Of a stretch of DNA of 64,000 bases, positions 1-8,412 are shown one piece after another (position 1 is the stretch's first letter; the number at the start of each line of letters is the position of its first letter). Source of the DNA: Variovorax paradoxus_P. GTDB taxonomy: Bacteria; Pseudomonadota; Gammaproteobacteria; Burkholderiales; Burkholderiaceae_C. The notes below the pieces were generated by a model. It saw only the letters and a program-made list of their open reading frames with translations, did not search any database and was not told the DNA's origin. Made by a program: the position numbers and the translations under genes. The DNA lies in assembly GCF_050627025.1 (NCBI RefSeq), contig NZ_CP192472.1; one strand, written 5' to 3'.

Positions 1-299
1 GGGGCGGCCACCACGTTCCACACCGCGGCGCGGCGGTGCAGGTCGGCATACGACTTGTAGCTCGGGTTGTCCGGCAGCGACAGTTCGGTCACCGCAAAGC
101 TGCGGATGCGCTGTGCGAGTTCGAGCTTGGCTTTCAGCGGCTGCGAAACACCTGGGTCGGCCAGCCACTCGGGCACCGGCTTGGCGGCCCGCATGATGCC
201 GATGTGGCCGCTGGCCGATTGCCAGTAGTAGCCGAGATCGGCGCAGCCACTCAGCAACAACAGCGCGGCGGCCAGCGCGGATGCGGGGGCAGCCCTCAC
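1..299 (-). CDS. Putative aminopeptidase lipoprotein (PF10023 type), 5' part only
   Basis: The gene runs off the left edge, so only about the first 99 residues are visible. They begin with a short hydrophobic stretch ending in a lipobox-like LLSGC at about residue 19, followed by GYYWQSASGH, a run of hydrophilic sequence, and LPDNPSYKSYADL and AVWNVVAAP. This is the N-terminal pattern of the predicted zinc aminopeptidases of family PF10023, which are membrane-anchored in proteobacteria. The likely start is the GTG whose bases overlap the TGA of the molybdopterin oxidoreductase gene upstream (GTGA), implying translational coupling. The start region lies inside a REP-like repeat. The metal-binding HExxH region would be beyond the edge and cannot be checked. 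Confidence 0.7.
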   Translation of the reverse strand, partial: MRAAPASALAAALLLLSGCADLGYYWQSASGHIGIMRAAKPVPEWLADPGVSQPLKAKLELAQRIRSFAVTELSLPDNPSYKSYADLHRRAAVWNVVAA

Positions 300-334
300 C
301 CCAACCCTCTCCCGGAGGAAGAGAGCGGAGAGGG
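292..334. repeat. REP-like palindromic repeat, copy 1
   Basis: The segment contains CCCTCACCCCAACCCTCTCC followed, after a short spacer, by GGAGAGGGAGC, so CCCTCTCC pairs with GGAGAGGG. The same CCCTCTCCC/GGGAGAGGG core recurs near 50.6 kb and 56.16 kb and, as a CCTTCCCCC variant, near 28.5 kb. Here it lies across the stop of one gene and the start of the next, and supplies coding sequence to both. Confidence 0.6.
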
Positions 335-2392
335 AGCAATCCGCTCCACTTCGACCAGGCAGTCGTAGAAGGTCGGGCCGCGGCCGATGTCGGTCAGCCG
401 CTGGCTGGTGAGCTGGTTGACGTTGGTGCCGTCCATGCCGAGCTTGCGCCACCAGATGCCCATGCCATGCACCACGCCGGGCCGTGCGCGGCGCGAGACC
501 TCGGCGCGGCAGCGGTGCTCGCCGCGGCCGTTGAAAACGCGCACGACGGCGCCGTTCTCGATGCCGCGGGCGGCTGCGTCGGCCTCGTGAATCTCGAGCA
601 GCGGCTCGCCTTCGATGGCGCGCAGGCTCGTGACGTTGACGAAGGTCGAATTGAGAAAGTTGCGCGCCGGCGGCGAAATCATTGCCAGCGGAAATTCGGT
701 GGAACCGCCCGCGGGCTCGTAGTTGGGGACATGGTCGGGCAGCCCGTCCATGCCCTGCGCCTGGAGCCGCTCGCTGAAGAATTCGCACCGCCCCGAGGGC
801 GTTGGAAACTTGCCGTCGGCAAAGGGCGCCTCGGGCAGCGGCAGGCTGGTGAAGCCCTGCGAAAGCAACTCTTGGTAGTCGACGGCGCCCGGCGCAAAGG
901 CGGTGCGGCACAGCGACTCGTCGTCTTCGGAAAAGCAGGGCTCATCGAAGCCCATGCGGCGCGCCAGTTCGCGAAAGATCCAGGCGTTGCTGCGGGCCTC
1001 GCCGCGCGGCGCGACCGCGGGGCGGTTCAGCAGCACGTCGGTGTGGCCGTAGCTGCAGTGAATGTCCCAATGCTCGAGCTGGGTGGTGGCCGGCAGCAGG
1101 TAGTCGGCGTAGTCGGCGGTGTCGGTCTGAAACTGCTCCAACACTACGGTAAAGAGGTCTTCCCGCGCGAAGCCTGCCACCACCTTGCCCGACTCGGGCG
1201 CCACCGCAACCGGATTGCTGTTGTAGACCACGATGGCCTGCACCGGCTTGGCCTGGTCGAGCAGCGCGTCGCCGATGGTGCTCATGTTGACCGTGCGCGG
1301 CTTGCGCCCTGCAAGCAGGTCGGGCCGCTGCAGCGCGGCGCGGTCGGCGGGAAAGTGGCCGGAACTGCTCAGCAGCAGCCCGCCCGCGCGGTCGCGCCAT
1401 GCGCCCACGAGCGCCGGCAGGCAGGCAATGGCCCGCGCCGCATTGCCGCCGCCTCGCACGCGCTGCATGCCGTAGTTCAGGCGAATCGCGGCCGGCTTGG
1501 TGGTGCCATAGGCCTGCGCCAATGCCACGATCTGCGCCTCGGGCACGCCGCACACCGCAGCGGCGCGCGAGGGTGGCCACTGCAGGGCGCGCTCGCGCAG
1601 CTGCTCCCAACCGAGGGTGTGGTTTTCAATGTAGTCGTGGTCGAGCCAGTCGTGCACGATGAGTTCGTGCATCAGTGCCAGGGCCAGCGCCGCATCGGTG
1701 CCGGGCAGCAAGGCGATGTGCTCGTCGCATTTGTCGGCGGTTTCGGTCTTGCGCGGGTCGATGCATACCAGCCGGGCCCCCGCGCGCCGGGCGGCCTGCG
1801 CATGGCGCCAGAAGTGAAGGTTGCTCGCAATGGAGTTGCTGCCCCAGATCAGGATGAGCTTTGCCTCGGCAAAAAACTCGATCCGCATGCCGATCTTGGC
1901 GCCCAGGGTATAGACCATCGCCTCGCCGCCTGCCATCGAGCAAATGGTGCGGTCGAGCAGCGTGGCGCCCAATTTGTGGAAAAAACGCCGATCCATCGAC
2001 TCGCCCTGCACGAGACCCATGGTGCCTGCGTAACTATAAGGCACAATTGTGTCCGGATCCGTCTGCAATGCACGAAGATGCGCGGCGATGTCGTCAAGAG
2101 CGGCGTCCCAGCTGACGGGTTCGAACTGGCCAGAGCCTTTCGGACCGGTGCGCTTCATGGGCTGCACCAGGCGATCGGCATGGCTGTTGCGTTCGATATA
2201 GCGTGAAACCTTGGTGCAAAGGACGCCGCCCGTGTGCGAGTGGGCCGGATTGCCCTGCAGCTTTATGGCCACGCCGTCCTTGACGGTGGTGACCAGGGCG
2301 CAGGTGTCCGGACAGTCGTGCGGGCAGGCGCCCAGGACTGTGGAAGTTTCGGTGGGGAGAACAGTAGTTGCAGAGTCCGGGGCATCGTCCAT
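296..2392 (-). CDS. Molybdopterin-dependent oxidoreductase (formate dehydrogenase / nitrate reductase superfamily)
   Basis: A 698-residue protein of the Mo-bisMGD oxidoreductase family. Near the N-terminus C23, C27, C31 (CPHDCPDTC) and C59 form the expected [4Fe-4S] site, followed by the molybdopterin domain (IWGSNSIASN, CIDPRKTETA) and a C-terminal molydopterin dinucleotide-binding barrel (MISPPARNFLNSTF). No Tat signal is visible, so it is probably cytoplasmic. The substrate cannot be read from sequence; relatives are annotated as formate-dehydrogenase-like or unknown. The last dozen residues (PSPLSSSGRGLG) are encoded by a REP-like repeat and are probably not native. It starts with ATG 56 bp from a divergent binding-protein gene and overlaps the downstream aminopeptidase start. 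Confidence 0.85.
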   Translation of the reverse strand: MDDAPDSATTVLPTETSTVLGACPHDCPDTCALVTTVKDGVAIKLQGNPAHSHTGGVLCTKVSRYIERNSHADRLVQPMKRTGPKGSGQFEPVSWDAALDDIAAHLRALQTDPDTIVPYSYAGTMGLVQGESMDRRFFHKLGATLLDRTICSMAGGEAMVYTLGAKIGMRIEFFAEAKLILIWGSNSIASNLHFWRHAQAARRAGARLVCIDPRKTETADKCDEHIALLPGTDAALALALMHELIVHDWLDHDYIENHTLGWEQLRERALQWPPSRAAAVCGVPEAQIVALAQAYGTTKPAAIRLNYGMQRVRGGGNAARAIACLPALVGAWRDRAGGLLLSSSGHFPADRAALQRPDLLAGRKPRTVNMSTIGDALLDQAKPVQAIVVYNSNPVAVAPESGKVVAGFAREDLFTVVLEQFQTDTADYADYLLPATTQLEHWDIHCSYGHTDVLLNRPAVAPRGEARSNAWIFRELARRMGFDEPCFSEDDESLCRTAFAPGAVDYQELLSQGFTSLPLPEAPFADGKFPTPSGRCEFFSERLQAQGMDGLPDHVPNYEPAGGSTEFPLAMISPPARNFLNSTFVNVTSLRAIEGEPLLEIHEADAAARGIENGAVVRVFNGRGEHRCRAEVSRRARPGVVHGMGIWWRKLGMDGTNVNQLTSQRLTDIGRGPTFYDCLVEVERIAPSPLSSSGRGLG

Positions 2393-2448
2393 CCGGCAAG
2401 TCTAAAGTTTTCCAGATAGTGCGCGGTAACGCGGAAGAGGTTTTCACC

Positions 2449-3573
2449 ATGATCAATCGCAGACATTTTTCACTGGCCACGGGTGCGGCCGCGCTGGGTG
2501 GTTTCCAGCTGGCCAGGGCACAGGGCGACACGCCGCTCGTGCTCGGCCAATCGGCCCCCTTCACCGGCCCGGCCGCGCAGCTGGGTATTCAGTTCCACCA
2601 GGGCGCCAAGCTGTTCCTGGACCAATATAACGCCCAGCCCGGCCGCCGCCAGGTCGTCATCAAGAACCTGGACGACGGCTACGAGCCCGACCGCTGCGCC
2701 GCCAACACGCAAAAGCTGATCGACGAAGACGTGTTTGCGCTGTTCGGCTACATCGGCACCCCCACCAGCATGGCAGCGCTGCCGCTTGCGGTGAAGGACA
2801 AGGTGCCTTTCGTGGCGCCGTTCACCGGCGCCATGTCGCTGCGCGAACCGTTCCACAAGAACGTGTTCCACCTGCGTGCGTCGTACAACGACGAGACCGC
2901 GCTGATCGTGAAGCAGCTCACCCACCTCAACCTGAAGAAGATCGCGGTCTTCTATCAGAACGACGCCTACGGCAAGGCCGGCGTCGAGGGCGTGACCCTG
3001 GCGCTGTCGCAGCAAGACCTCAAGCCGGTGGCCCTGGCCACCGTGGAGCGCAACTCGGTCGACGTGGCCGCGGCGGTGAAAACCATCGTGGCGGCGCGCC
3101 CCGACGCGGTGGTGCAGGTGGGCGCGTACAAGGCGTGCGCGGCCTTCATCCGCGAAGCTCGCAAGGCCGGCTACGGCGGCACCTTCTTCAATGTGTCTTT
3201 CGTCGGCACCCAGGCACTGGCCGACGAGTTGGGCAAGGACGCTGCGGGCGTGATGGTGACACAGGTGATGCCCTCGCCCTACAACCCCGCCAATGCGATC
3301 ACCCGCGAGTTCGGCGACGCGGTCAAGAAGGCGGGCGCTGCGGCCAGCGCCAATTTCTCGAGCATGGAAGGCTACCTTGCCGCCAAGGTGCTCACAGAGG
3401 GTTTGCGCCGCGCACCGGGCAAGGCCTCGCGTGACGGCCTCATCACGGGGCTCGAAAGCATCGACCGCCAGCAGTTCGGCGGCTTCGAAGTGTCGTTCTC
3501 GCCCAAGAACCACGTCGGTTCGAAGTTCGTCGAGCTGTCGATGATCACGGCGGACGGCAAGATCAGGACCTGA
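2449..3573 (+). CDS. ABC transporter substrate-binding protein, branched-chain amino acid (LivJ) type
   Basis: A 374-residue periplasmic binding protein (Peripla_BP_6). The start chosen is the ATG after a GGAAGAGG ribosome site at about 2432-2439; an upstream in-frame start would lack one. The N-terminus carries a Tat-like signal (NRRHFSLATG... ending LARAQG). The body has the family pattern: LVLGQSAPFTGPAAQLG, a FGYIGTPTS hinge region, FHLRASYNDE and FYQNDAYGKAGVEG. It binds small amides, amino acids or aromatic acids in this family; the ligand here is unknown. No permease or ATPase gene is adjacent, so it must share a transporter encoded elsewhere. It is divergent from the molybdopterin oxidoreductase and ends in a clear terminator. 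Confidence 0.85.
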   Translation: MINRRHFSLATGAAALGGFQLARAQGDTPLVLGQSAPFTGPAAQLGIQFHQGAKLFLDQYNAQPGRRQVVIKNLDDGYEPDRCAANTQKLIDEDVFALFGYIGTPTSMAALPLAVKDKVPFVAPFTGAMSLREPFHKNVFHLRASYNDETALIVKQLTHLNLKKIAVFYQNDAYGKAGVEGVTLALSQQDLKPVALATVERNSVDVAAAVKTIVAARPDAVVQVGAYKACAAFIREARKAGYGGTFFNVSFVGTQALADELGKDAAGVMVTQVMPSPYNPANAITREFGDAVKKAGAAASANFSSMEGYLAAKVLTEGLRRAPGKASRDGLITGLESIDRQQFGGFEVSFSPKNHVGSKFVELSMITADGKIRT

Positions 3574-3578
3574 CCGCC

Positions 3579-3602
3579 GGGGGCACCGCGCCCCCTTTTC
3601 TT
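3579..3602 (+). terminator. Rho-independent terminator after the LivJ-type gene
   Basis: GGGGGC, loop ACCGC, GCCCCC, then TTTTCTT starting six bases after the stop codon. It lies at a convergent junction and its T-tract touches the last codons of the minus-strand DUF2817 gene. Confidence 0.7.
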
Positions 3603-4696
3603 CAGCCGCCGAGGCCGTCCACAGCCTGGAACATGGCCTGGCGCGCCTGGCTGACGATCTGCCCCCGCCAGGCGTCGGTGTCGGTATAGAACGCATCCCG
3701 CATCCGCGTACGAATGCCGTCGGCCAGGTCGGCCGGCGCTTCGGGGTGCTTGTGCAGCCAGTGGTCGGCACGCAGGGCGCCCAGAACGTCCAGCATGGGC
3801 AGCGTGCCGTATTCGAGCGCAATGCCGGTGTACTCGGCCTGCGGGCACTCCTGGTACACCGCTTCGCTGATGAGGCCGCTCAACAGCGCCGAAGTCGACG
3901 AGCCGTCGTAGATCGACGTAACCGGCGCCCCTGGCGCACCCCACCAGGCATTGGCCCTGGCGTAGGCAGCCTTGTCGTCCCGCCCTGCAAAGATGCGTTC
4001 GCCGATGCCGTTCGGCCCGAGTCCCGTGTGCAGGTCGATCCACCCCAGCCGGCGCGTGCTGCCCGCATGGTGGCGCAGCACATTGCGCAGTGCCTTGTTG
4101 CTCCAGGTTTGCGCCTTGCCGCCAAAGAACAGCCCGTCGTCGAACTGGTATTGCCCACCGGTGACAGCCGCCTGGAAGGCGGCCACGCCGTGCTTTTCGA
4201 TCCATTGATCGACCGCGGCCTGGTTCTCGGGCGTGGGCGGCCAGGCGTCGGGCAACAGCAGTGCGTGCAGCTTGGCGTAGGGCTGGTTGACCGGCAACGG
4301 CTTCGTGAAATCGAGAAAGTTGCGGTTCAGGTCGACGTTTTCCTGCGTCACGCGCCGGCCGTATGAAAAGCCGTGCGGGTTGAGCGCATGCACGTACAGC
4401 ACCGCAACGCCCTGCGCCTTTGCCTTCTCGCGCCACTCGGCATCGTGCAGCGCAAACACCTGCACGCCGCTGCCGCAATGGCCTTCCACGCCGTGGCAGG
4501 CGCTGGAAACGATCAGCAGGCGCTCGGCGTTGGCGTCGCCGTCGAGTGCCACGTCCATCGAAAGCTCTTCGCCGCCCTGCCCCTTGCCGGGGTGGGCATG
4601 CGGCTCGACCGTGAGGCCCGCGCTCACGCAAGCCTGCAGGAACTTCTGGCGCGCCTGGGCGTAGCGCGGCGAAAACGCCTCGCCGATGCCGATCAC
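3602..4696 (-). CDS. DUF2817 family M14-like metallopeptidase/deacylase
   Basis: A 364-residue protein of the DUF2817 branch of the zinc carboxypeptidase (M14) fold. Zinc ligands are visible as HGVEG (His, Glu) and the later WIDLHTG (His), with NPHGF and VDLNRNF as the substrate-binding region and LEYGT holding the candidate catalytic Glu. The GTG start is favoured over longer options because it overlaps the TGA of the M20 gene (GTGA) and is preceded by GGAGG at nine bases. Pairing with an M20 amidohydrolase suggests stepwise hydrolysis of an N-acylated amino acid or peptide. The substrate is not identifiable. Confidence 0.8.
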   Translation of the reverse strand: MIGIGEAFSPRYAQARQKFLQACVSAGLTVEPHAHPGKGQGGEELSMDVALDGDANAERLLIVSSACHGVEGHCGSGVQVFALHDAEWREKAKAQGVAVLYVHALNPHGFSYGRRVTQENVDLNRNFLDFTKPLPVNQPYAKLHALLLPDAWPPTPENQAAVDQWIEKHGVAAFQAAVTGGQYQFDDGLFFGGKAQTWSNKALRNVLRHHAGSTRRLGWIDLHTGLGPNGIGERIFAGRDDKAAYARANAWWGAPGAPVTSIYDGSSTSALLSGLISEAVYQECPQAEYTGIALEYGTLPMLDVLGALRADHWLHKHPEAPADLADGIRTRMRDAFYTDTDAWRGQIVSQARQAMFQAVDGLGG

Positions 4697-5895
4697 GATG
4701 CGGTTCCTCCGGGCTTCAGGAACTGCTCGGCGAGTTGCACCCAGCAGGTGGCACCCAGGGGAATGAGGTCGTCGTTGAAGTCGTAGCTCGCGTTGTGCAG
4801 CGTGCACGGCCCTTCTCCGTGGTGCACGTCGCGGTGCGAACCGTCGCCATTGCCGATGAAGGCATAGGCGCCGGGCTTGGCCTGCAGCATGAATGCGAAG
4901 TCTTCCGAGGTCATGGCGGGCTCTTGCCGCAGCACGTTCTCGGCACCGACGATGCCGCCCATCACGCGGCGCGCAAAGTCTGCCTCGGCCTCGGTGTTGA
5001 CCGTGGGCGGGTAGTAGCGCTCGAAGCGGAAGTCGCAGGTGGCGTCGTGCGCCGCGCAGATGTTCTCGGCAATCTTCTTCATGCGCGCCTCGATCATGTC
5101 GAGCACCTCGATGGAGAAGGTGCGCACGGTGCCCGTCAACTCGCAGTTGTCGGGGATCACGTTGTTGGTTTCACCCGCGTGGATGGTGGTGACGGAGATC
5201 ACGGCCGAATCGGTCGGCTTCATCTTGCGCGTGAGAATCGTCTGGAACGCCTGCACGATCTCGCAGGCAATCGGCACCGGGTCGATGCCGGTCTGCGGCA
5301 ACGCGGCATGGCCGCCCTTGCCGATCACGTTGACATAGAACTTGTTGCCCGATGCCATCACCGGCCCCGGGCTCACCGCGAACTGGCCGGCCTTCATGCC
5401 GGGCCAGTTGTGCATGCCGAACACGGCGTCCATGGGGAACTGCTCGAAAAGCCCTTCCTTGATCATTTCGCGTGCGCCGCCGCCGCCCTCTTCGGCCGGC
5501 TGGAAAATCAGGTACACCGTGCCGTCGAAGTTGCGGTGCTTCGCCAGGTGCTGTGCGGCGGCCAGCAGCATGGCGGTGTGGCCGTCATGTCCGCAGGCGT
5601 GCATCTTGCCGTGGTGCTTGCTGGCGTGCGCGAAGGTGTTGAGCTCGGTAACGGGCAGTGCGTCCATGTCGGCGCGCAGGCCGACGGCGCGGCTGCAGGT
5701 GCCGTTCTTGACGATGCCCACCACGCCGGTGGTGCCCAGGCCGCGGTGAATGGGAATGCCCCATTCGGTGAGCTTGCCTGCCACCACGTCGGCGGTGCGG
5801 ACTTCTTCGAAGCAGAGTTCGGGGTGAGCGTGAAGGTCACGTCGCACGGCGGCAATGCCAGCCGCCTGCGTGACGAGCGAGTCGATGAGTTTCAT
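4693..5895 (-). CDS. M20 family amidohydrolase (hippurate hydrolase-like)
   Basis: A 400-residue cytoplasmic metal-dependent amidohydrolase of the M20D subfamily, which cleaves N-acyl amino acids such as hippurate or auxin-type conjugates. Visible motifs are LHAHPEL, RADMDALP, HACGHDGHTAML (metal ligands), PAEEGGGGAREM (catalytic and metal Glu), GGHAALPQ in the dimerisation domain, and MTSEDFAFML near the end. The start chosen is the ATG giving MKLIDSLV, which matches the family; the reading frame continues upstream without conserved sequence. It is translationally coupled to the DUF2817 peptidase gene downstream. The exact acyl group is unknown. Confidence 0.88.
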   Translation of the reverse strand: MKLIDSLVTQAAGIAAVRRDLHAHPELCFEEVRTADVVAGKLTEWGIPIHRGLGTTGVVGIVKNGTCSRAVGLRADMDALPVTELNTFAHASKHHGKMHACGHDGHTAMLLAAAQHLAKHRNFDGTVYLIFQPAEEGGGGAREMIKEGLFEQFPMDAVFGMHNWPGMKAGQFAVSPGPVMASGNKFYVNVIGKGGHAALPQTGIDPVPIACEIVQAFQTILTRKMKPTDSAVISVTTIHAGETNNVIPDNCELTGTVRTFSIEVLDMIEARMKKIAENICAAHDATCDFRFERYYPPTVNTEAEADFARRVMGGIVGAENVLRQEPAMTSEDFAFMLQAKPGAYAFIGNGDGSHRDVHHGEGPCTLHNASYDFNDDLIPLGATCWVQLAEQFLKPGGTAS

Positions 5896-5950
5896 GGGGC
5901 ACAGTCTAGACTTTGCGGCTCGCCACCGCAAAGACCGTGCCGGGCTAGCT

Positions 5951-7147
5951 TCAGCGGCCGATGCTCTTGAGGTAGTCGGTTCGCGCGGCAATTGCCGTGT
6001 CGGTGAAGTCGGTAAAGACACCGTCCACGCCCAGCTTGTAGTAGATCGCGTACTCGTTCTTGCCGCTGTTGCCGTAGTCGGCGGCCAAGCGGCGCGACTC
6101 GTTGCGGAAGGTGAACGGGTGCACGAACAGCCCCGCCTTGTGGGCATCGGCAACCAGCGTGGTCGGCGCCATCGAGGTGGCGTCGGCGTCGTTGACCTTG
6201 CCGTCCTTGTTGACGTCCACCGGCTTGCCGTCGGCGCCGATGGTGCCCTTGATGCTCACGATGTAGCGCTTCCACGGGCCGATGCCGTCGGCATAGGTCT
6301 TTATTTCGGCCAGGCCCGCAGGCGTGACCATCACGTCGAAGTTGCGCTTGTCGCCCGCCTTGGTCCATTCGTAGGGGCGGTCGACCGGCACGGCGTAGGT
6401 CATGGCACCGGTCTTCATGTCGATGCCGTCGCCATCGATCAGCTGGATGAGCCGGGTATTCAGGCCCTTGCTCTTCATGTACTTGAGGCTGCCGGGCTCG
6501 AACGACTGCACGTAGATGGGCGCGGTCTTGCTGTTCCAGCCGGCGGCGTTGATGGCGGCAACGACCTTGTCTTCCATCGGCAGGCCCAGGTCGCGAAAGT
6601 AGGTCGGGTTCTTGGTCTCGGGGTAGATCGCGATGGTGCGGCCGGTTTCCTTCGACTTGGCCTTGGCAAAGTCGATGATCTCCTGGAAGGTGACGATCTT
6701 GAACTTGCCGTTGAACTCCTGGGGCCGCTCGGCGTCGGTCGAAATGCCGCCCAGCATCTTGATTTCGGCCAGCGTGAAGTCGTTGCTGAACCAACCGGTC
6801 TGGGTTTCCCCATCGACCTTGATGGTCTTCTTGCGCGAGGCAAAGCGCGGGTGCCTGGCCACGTCGGTGCTGATGGCCAGGTTGGGGTCGTGCCGGGCGA
6901 TGAGCACGCCGTCCTTGGTGGAGACCAGGTCCATCTCGATCACGTCGGCACCCAGTTCGATGGCCCGGGCGTAGGCTTCGAGCGTCTGCTCGGGCAAGTA
7001 GCCCGAGGCGCCGCGGTGCGCAATAATCAATGGCGGCTGGCCGTCGAGCGTGAGCAGCTTTCCGGACGAACCGGCGGGGCCGGTGGTACCGCAGGCGGCA
7101 AGGCAGAGGGCGGCGGTTGCCGTAAGAGCCAGCTGAAGGGTGCGCAT
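5951..7147 (-). CDS. glpQ: Glycerophosphodiester phosphodiesterase lipoprotein with inserted EF-hand-like loop
   Basis: A 398-residue GDPD-family enzyme that hydrolyses glycerophosphodiesters to glycerol-3-phosphate and alcohol. The N-terminus is a lipoprotein signal with LAAC at about residue 19. Catalytic signature motifs are IIAHRGASGYLPE, ADVIEMDLVSTKDGVLIARHD and, further on, IYPETKNP and GVDGVFTDF. Between about residues 311 and 322 lies a textbook EF-hand/dockerin-type calcium loop (DVNKDGKVNDAD), an insertion in the C-terminal third. The start is taken at MRTLQL after GGAG; an in-frame ATG five codons upstream is possible. Localisation is probably periplasmic or outer-membrane anchored. 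Confidence 0.88.
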   Translation of the reverse strand: MRTLQLALTATAALCLAACGTTGPAGSSGKLLTLDGQPPLIIAHRGASGYLPEQTLEAYARAIELGADVIEMDLVSTKDGVLIARHDPNLAISTDVARHPRFASRKKTIKVDGETQTGWFSNDFTLAEIKMLGGISTDAERPQEFNGKFKIVTFQEIIDFAKAKSKETGRTIAIYPETKNPTYFRDLGLPMEDKVVAAINAAGWNSKTAPIYVQSFEPGSLKYMKSKGLNTRLIQLIDGDGIDMKTGAMTYAVPVDRPYEWTKAGDKRNFDVMVTPAGLAEIKTYADGIGPWKRYIVSIKGTIGADGKPVDVNKDGKVNDADATSMAPTTLVADAHKAGLFVHPFTFRNESRRLAADYGNSGKNEYAIYYKLGVDGVFTDFTDTAIAARTDYLKSIGR

Positions 7148-7245
7148 CGTCTTTTTCTCCATCCAAAGAGGCGCAGGGTACCCGCTTCGCATGACAGCAC
7201 CGGCAAGCGCGGCGCGCGGCGCCGACTTCTTGGACAATGTGTTGC

Positions 7246-8412
7246 ATGCTCCATACGCTTTCCCCTCAAAGCCTCGCGCTGGCCCAGGCGCTCGTGCGCA
7301 TGAACACTATCAGCGCCAACAGCAACCTCGAACTGATCGACCTTGCCCAGAGCCACCTGGCAGCGCTGGGCGTAAAAAGCCGCATCACCTACAACGCCGA
7401 GCGCACCAAGGCCAACCTGTTCGCCACCCTCGGCGAAGGCAAGCCGGCCGGCGTCATCGTTTCGGGCCACACCGACACGGTGCCCTGGGACGGGCAGGAA
7501 TGGAGCGTCGATCCGCTCTCGGCCGTGGTGCAGAACGAGCGCCTCTACGGCCGCGGCTCGGCGGACATGAAGAGCTTCATTGCCATCGCCTTGTCCAACG
7601 CCAGGCGCTTCCTGGAAAGCGACTCGCCCTTTGCGGTGCACTTCGCTTTCAGCTATGAAGAAGAAATCGGCTGCTTCGGCGTGAAGGAACTCATTGCCGA
7701 CATGCGCGACGCCAACATCAAGCCGCTTGCCTGCATCGTGGGCGAGCCCACCAGCATGGTGCCGGCCATCGCGCACAAGGGCGTGTACCGCTACAAATGC
7801 TGCGTGCGCGGCAAGGAGGCACATTCGTCGCTCACGCCGCATTCGGTCAATGCCATCGAGATGGCTGCGCGCGTGGTCGGCAAGGTGCGCGACATGGCCG
7901 AGGGCTTCGAGCGCAGCGAGCCGCGCTACGAAGGCTTCGACGTGCCCTTCAGCACCGCAAGCGTAGGCCAGTTCCACGGCGGCATTGCCGACAACGTGGT
8001 GCCGCGCGATGCCGAGTTCCGCTATGAATTTCGCGACCTTCCCACAGCCGATGCCAAGCGCATGCAGGCCGACGTGCTGGCCTATGCAGCGAGTATCGAG
8101 CCCGCAATGAAGAAGGTGGCGCCGGATGCGGGCTTCAAGTTCGAAACCATCTGCGAGATCCCCAGCTTCCTTGGCGCGGCGAACGACCCGGTCACGCTGC
8201 TGGCCCAGCGCTTGGCGGGCGAAGACCGCACCACGCTGGTGGCCTTCGGCACCGAAGCGGGCCTTTTCAAGAACGCCGGCATCCCCACCGTGGTGTGCGG
8301 CCCGGGCAGCATCAACCAGGCCCACCAGCCCGACGAGTTCGTGAGCCTGGAGCAGCTGGCGCGCTGCGAACTGTTCATGGAACGCCTTGCGGCCGCGCCC
8401 ACCATTGGCTGA
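7246..8412 (+). CDS. argE: Acetylornithine deacetylase
   Basis: About 388 residues, M20A family, converting N-acetylornithine to ornithine in arginine synthesis. Motifs: VSGHTDTVPWDGQEW and GRGSADMKSF (metal ligands His and Asp), SYEEEIGCFG (catalytic Glu-Glu), EPTSM, GKEAHSS in the lid domain, and GPGSINQAHQPDEFV near the C-terminus, all typical of ArgE. An in-frame ATG three codons upstream is possible; neither has a strong ribosome site. It stands alone, divergent from glpQ, and its stop lies just inside the DUF445 reading frame, so the two are probably cotranscribed. Confidence 0.9.
   Translation: MLHTLSPQSLALAQALVRMNTISANSNLELIDLAQSHLAALGVKSRITYNAERTKANLFATLGEGKPAGVIVSGHTDTVPWDGQEWSVDPLSAVVQNERLYGRGSADMKSFIAIALSNARRFLESDSPFAVHFAFSYEEEIGCFGVKELIADMRDANIKPLACIVGEPTSMVPAIAHKGVYRYKCCVRGKEAHSSLTPHSVNAIEMAARVVGKVRDMAEGFERSEPRYEGFDVPFSTASVGQFHGGIADNVVPRDAEFRYEFRDLPTADAKRMQADVLAYAASIEPAMKKVAPDAGFKFETICEIPSFLGAANDPVTLLAQRLAGEDRTTLVAFGTEAGLFKNAGIPTVVCGPGSINQAHQPDEFVSLEQLARCELFMERLAAAPTIG

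Noticed and set aside
281..2206. Plus-strand 641-residue open frame opposite the molybdopterin oxidoreductase gene
   Set aside because: It is the antisense shadow of a clear family member in high-GC DNA; composition is rich in Ala/Arg/Gly/Val/His with no domain.
2470..3822. Minus-strand 450-residue frame across the LivJ-type gene
   Set aside because: Antisense of a well-supported binding protein and its terminator; no recognisable motif.
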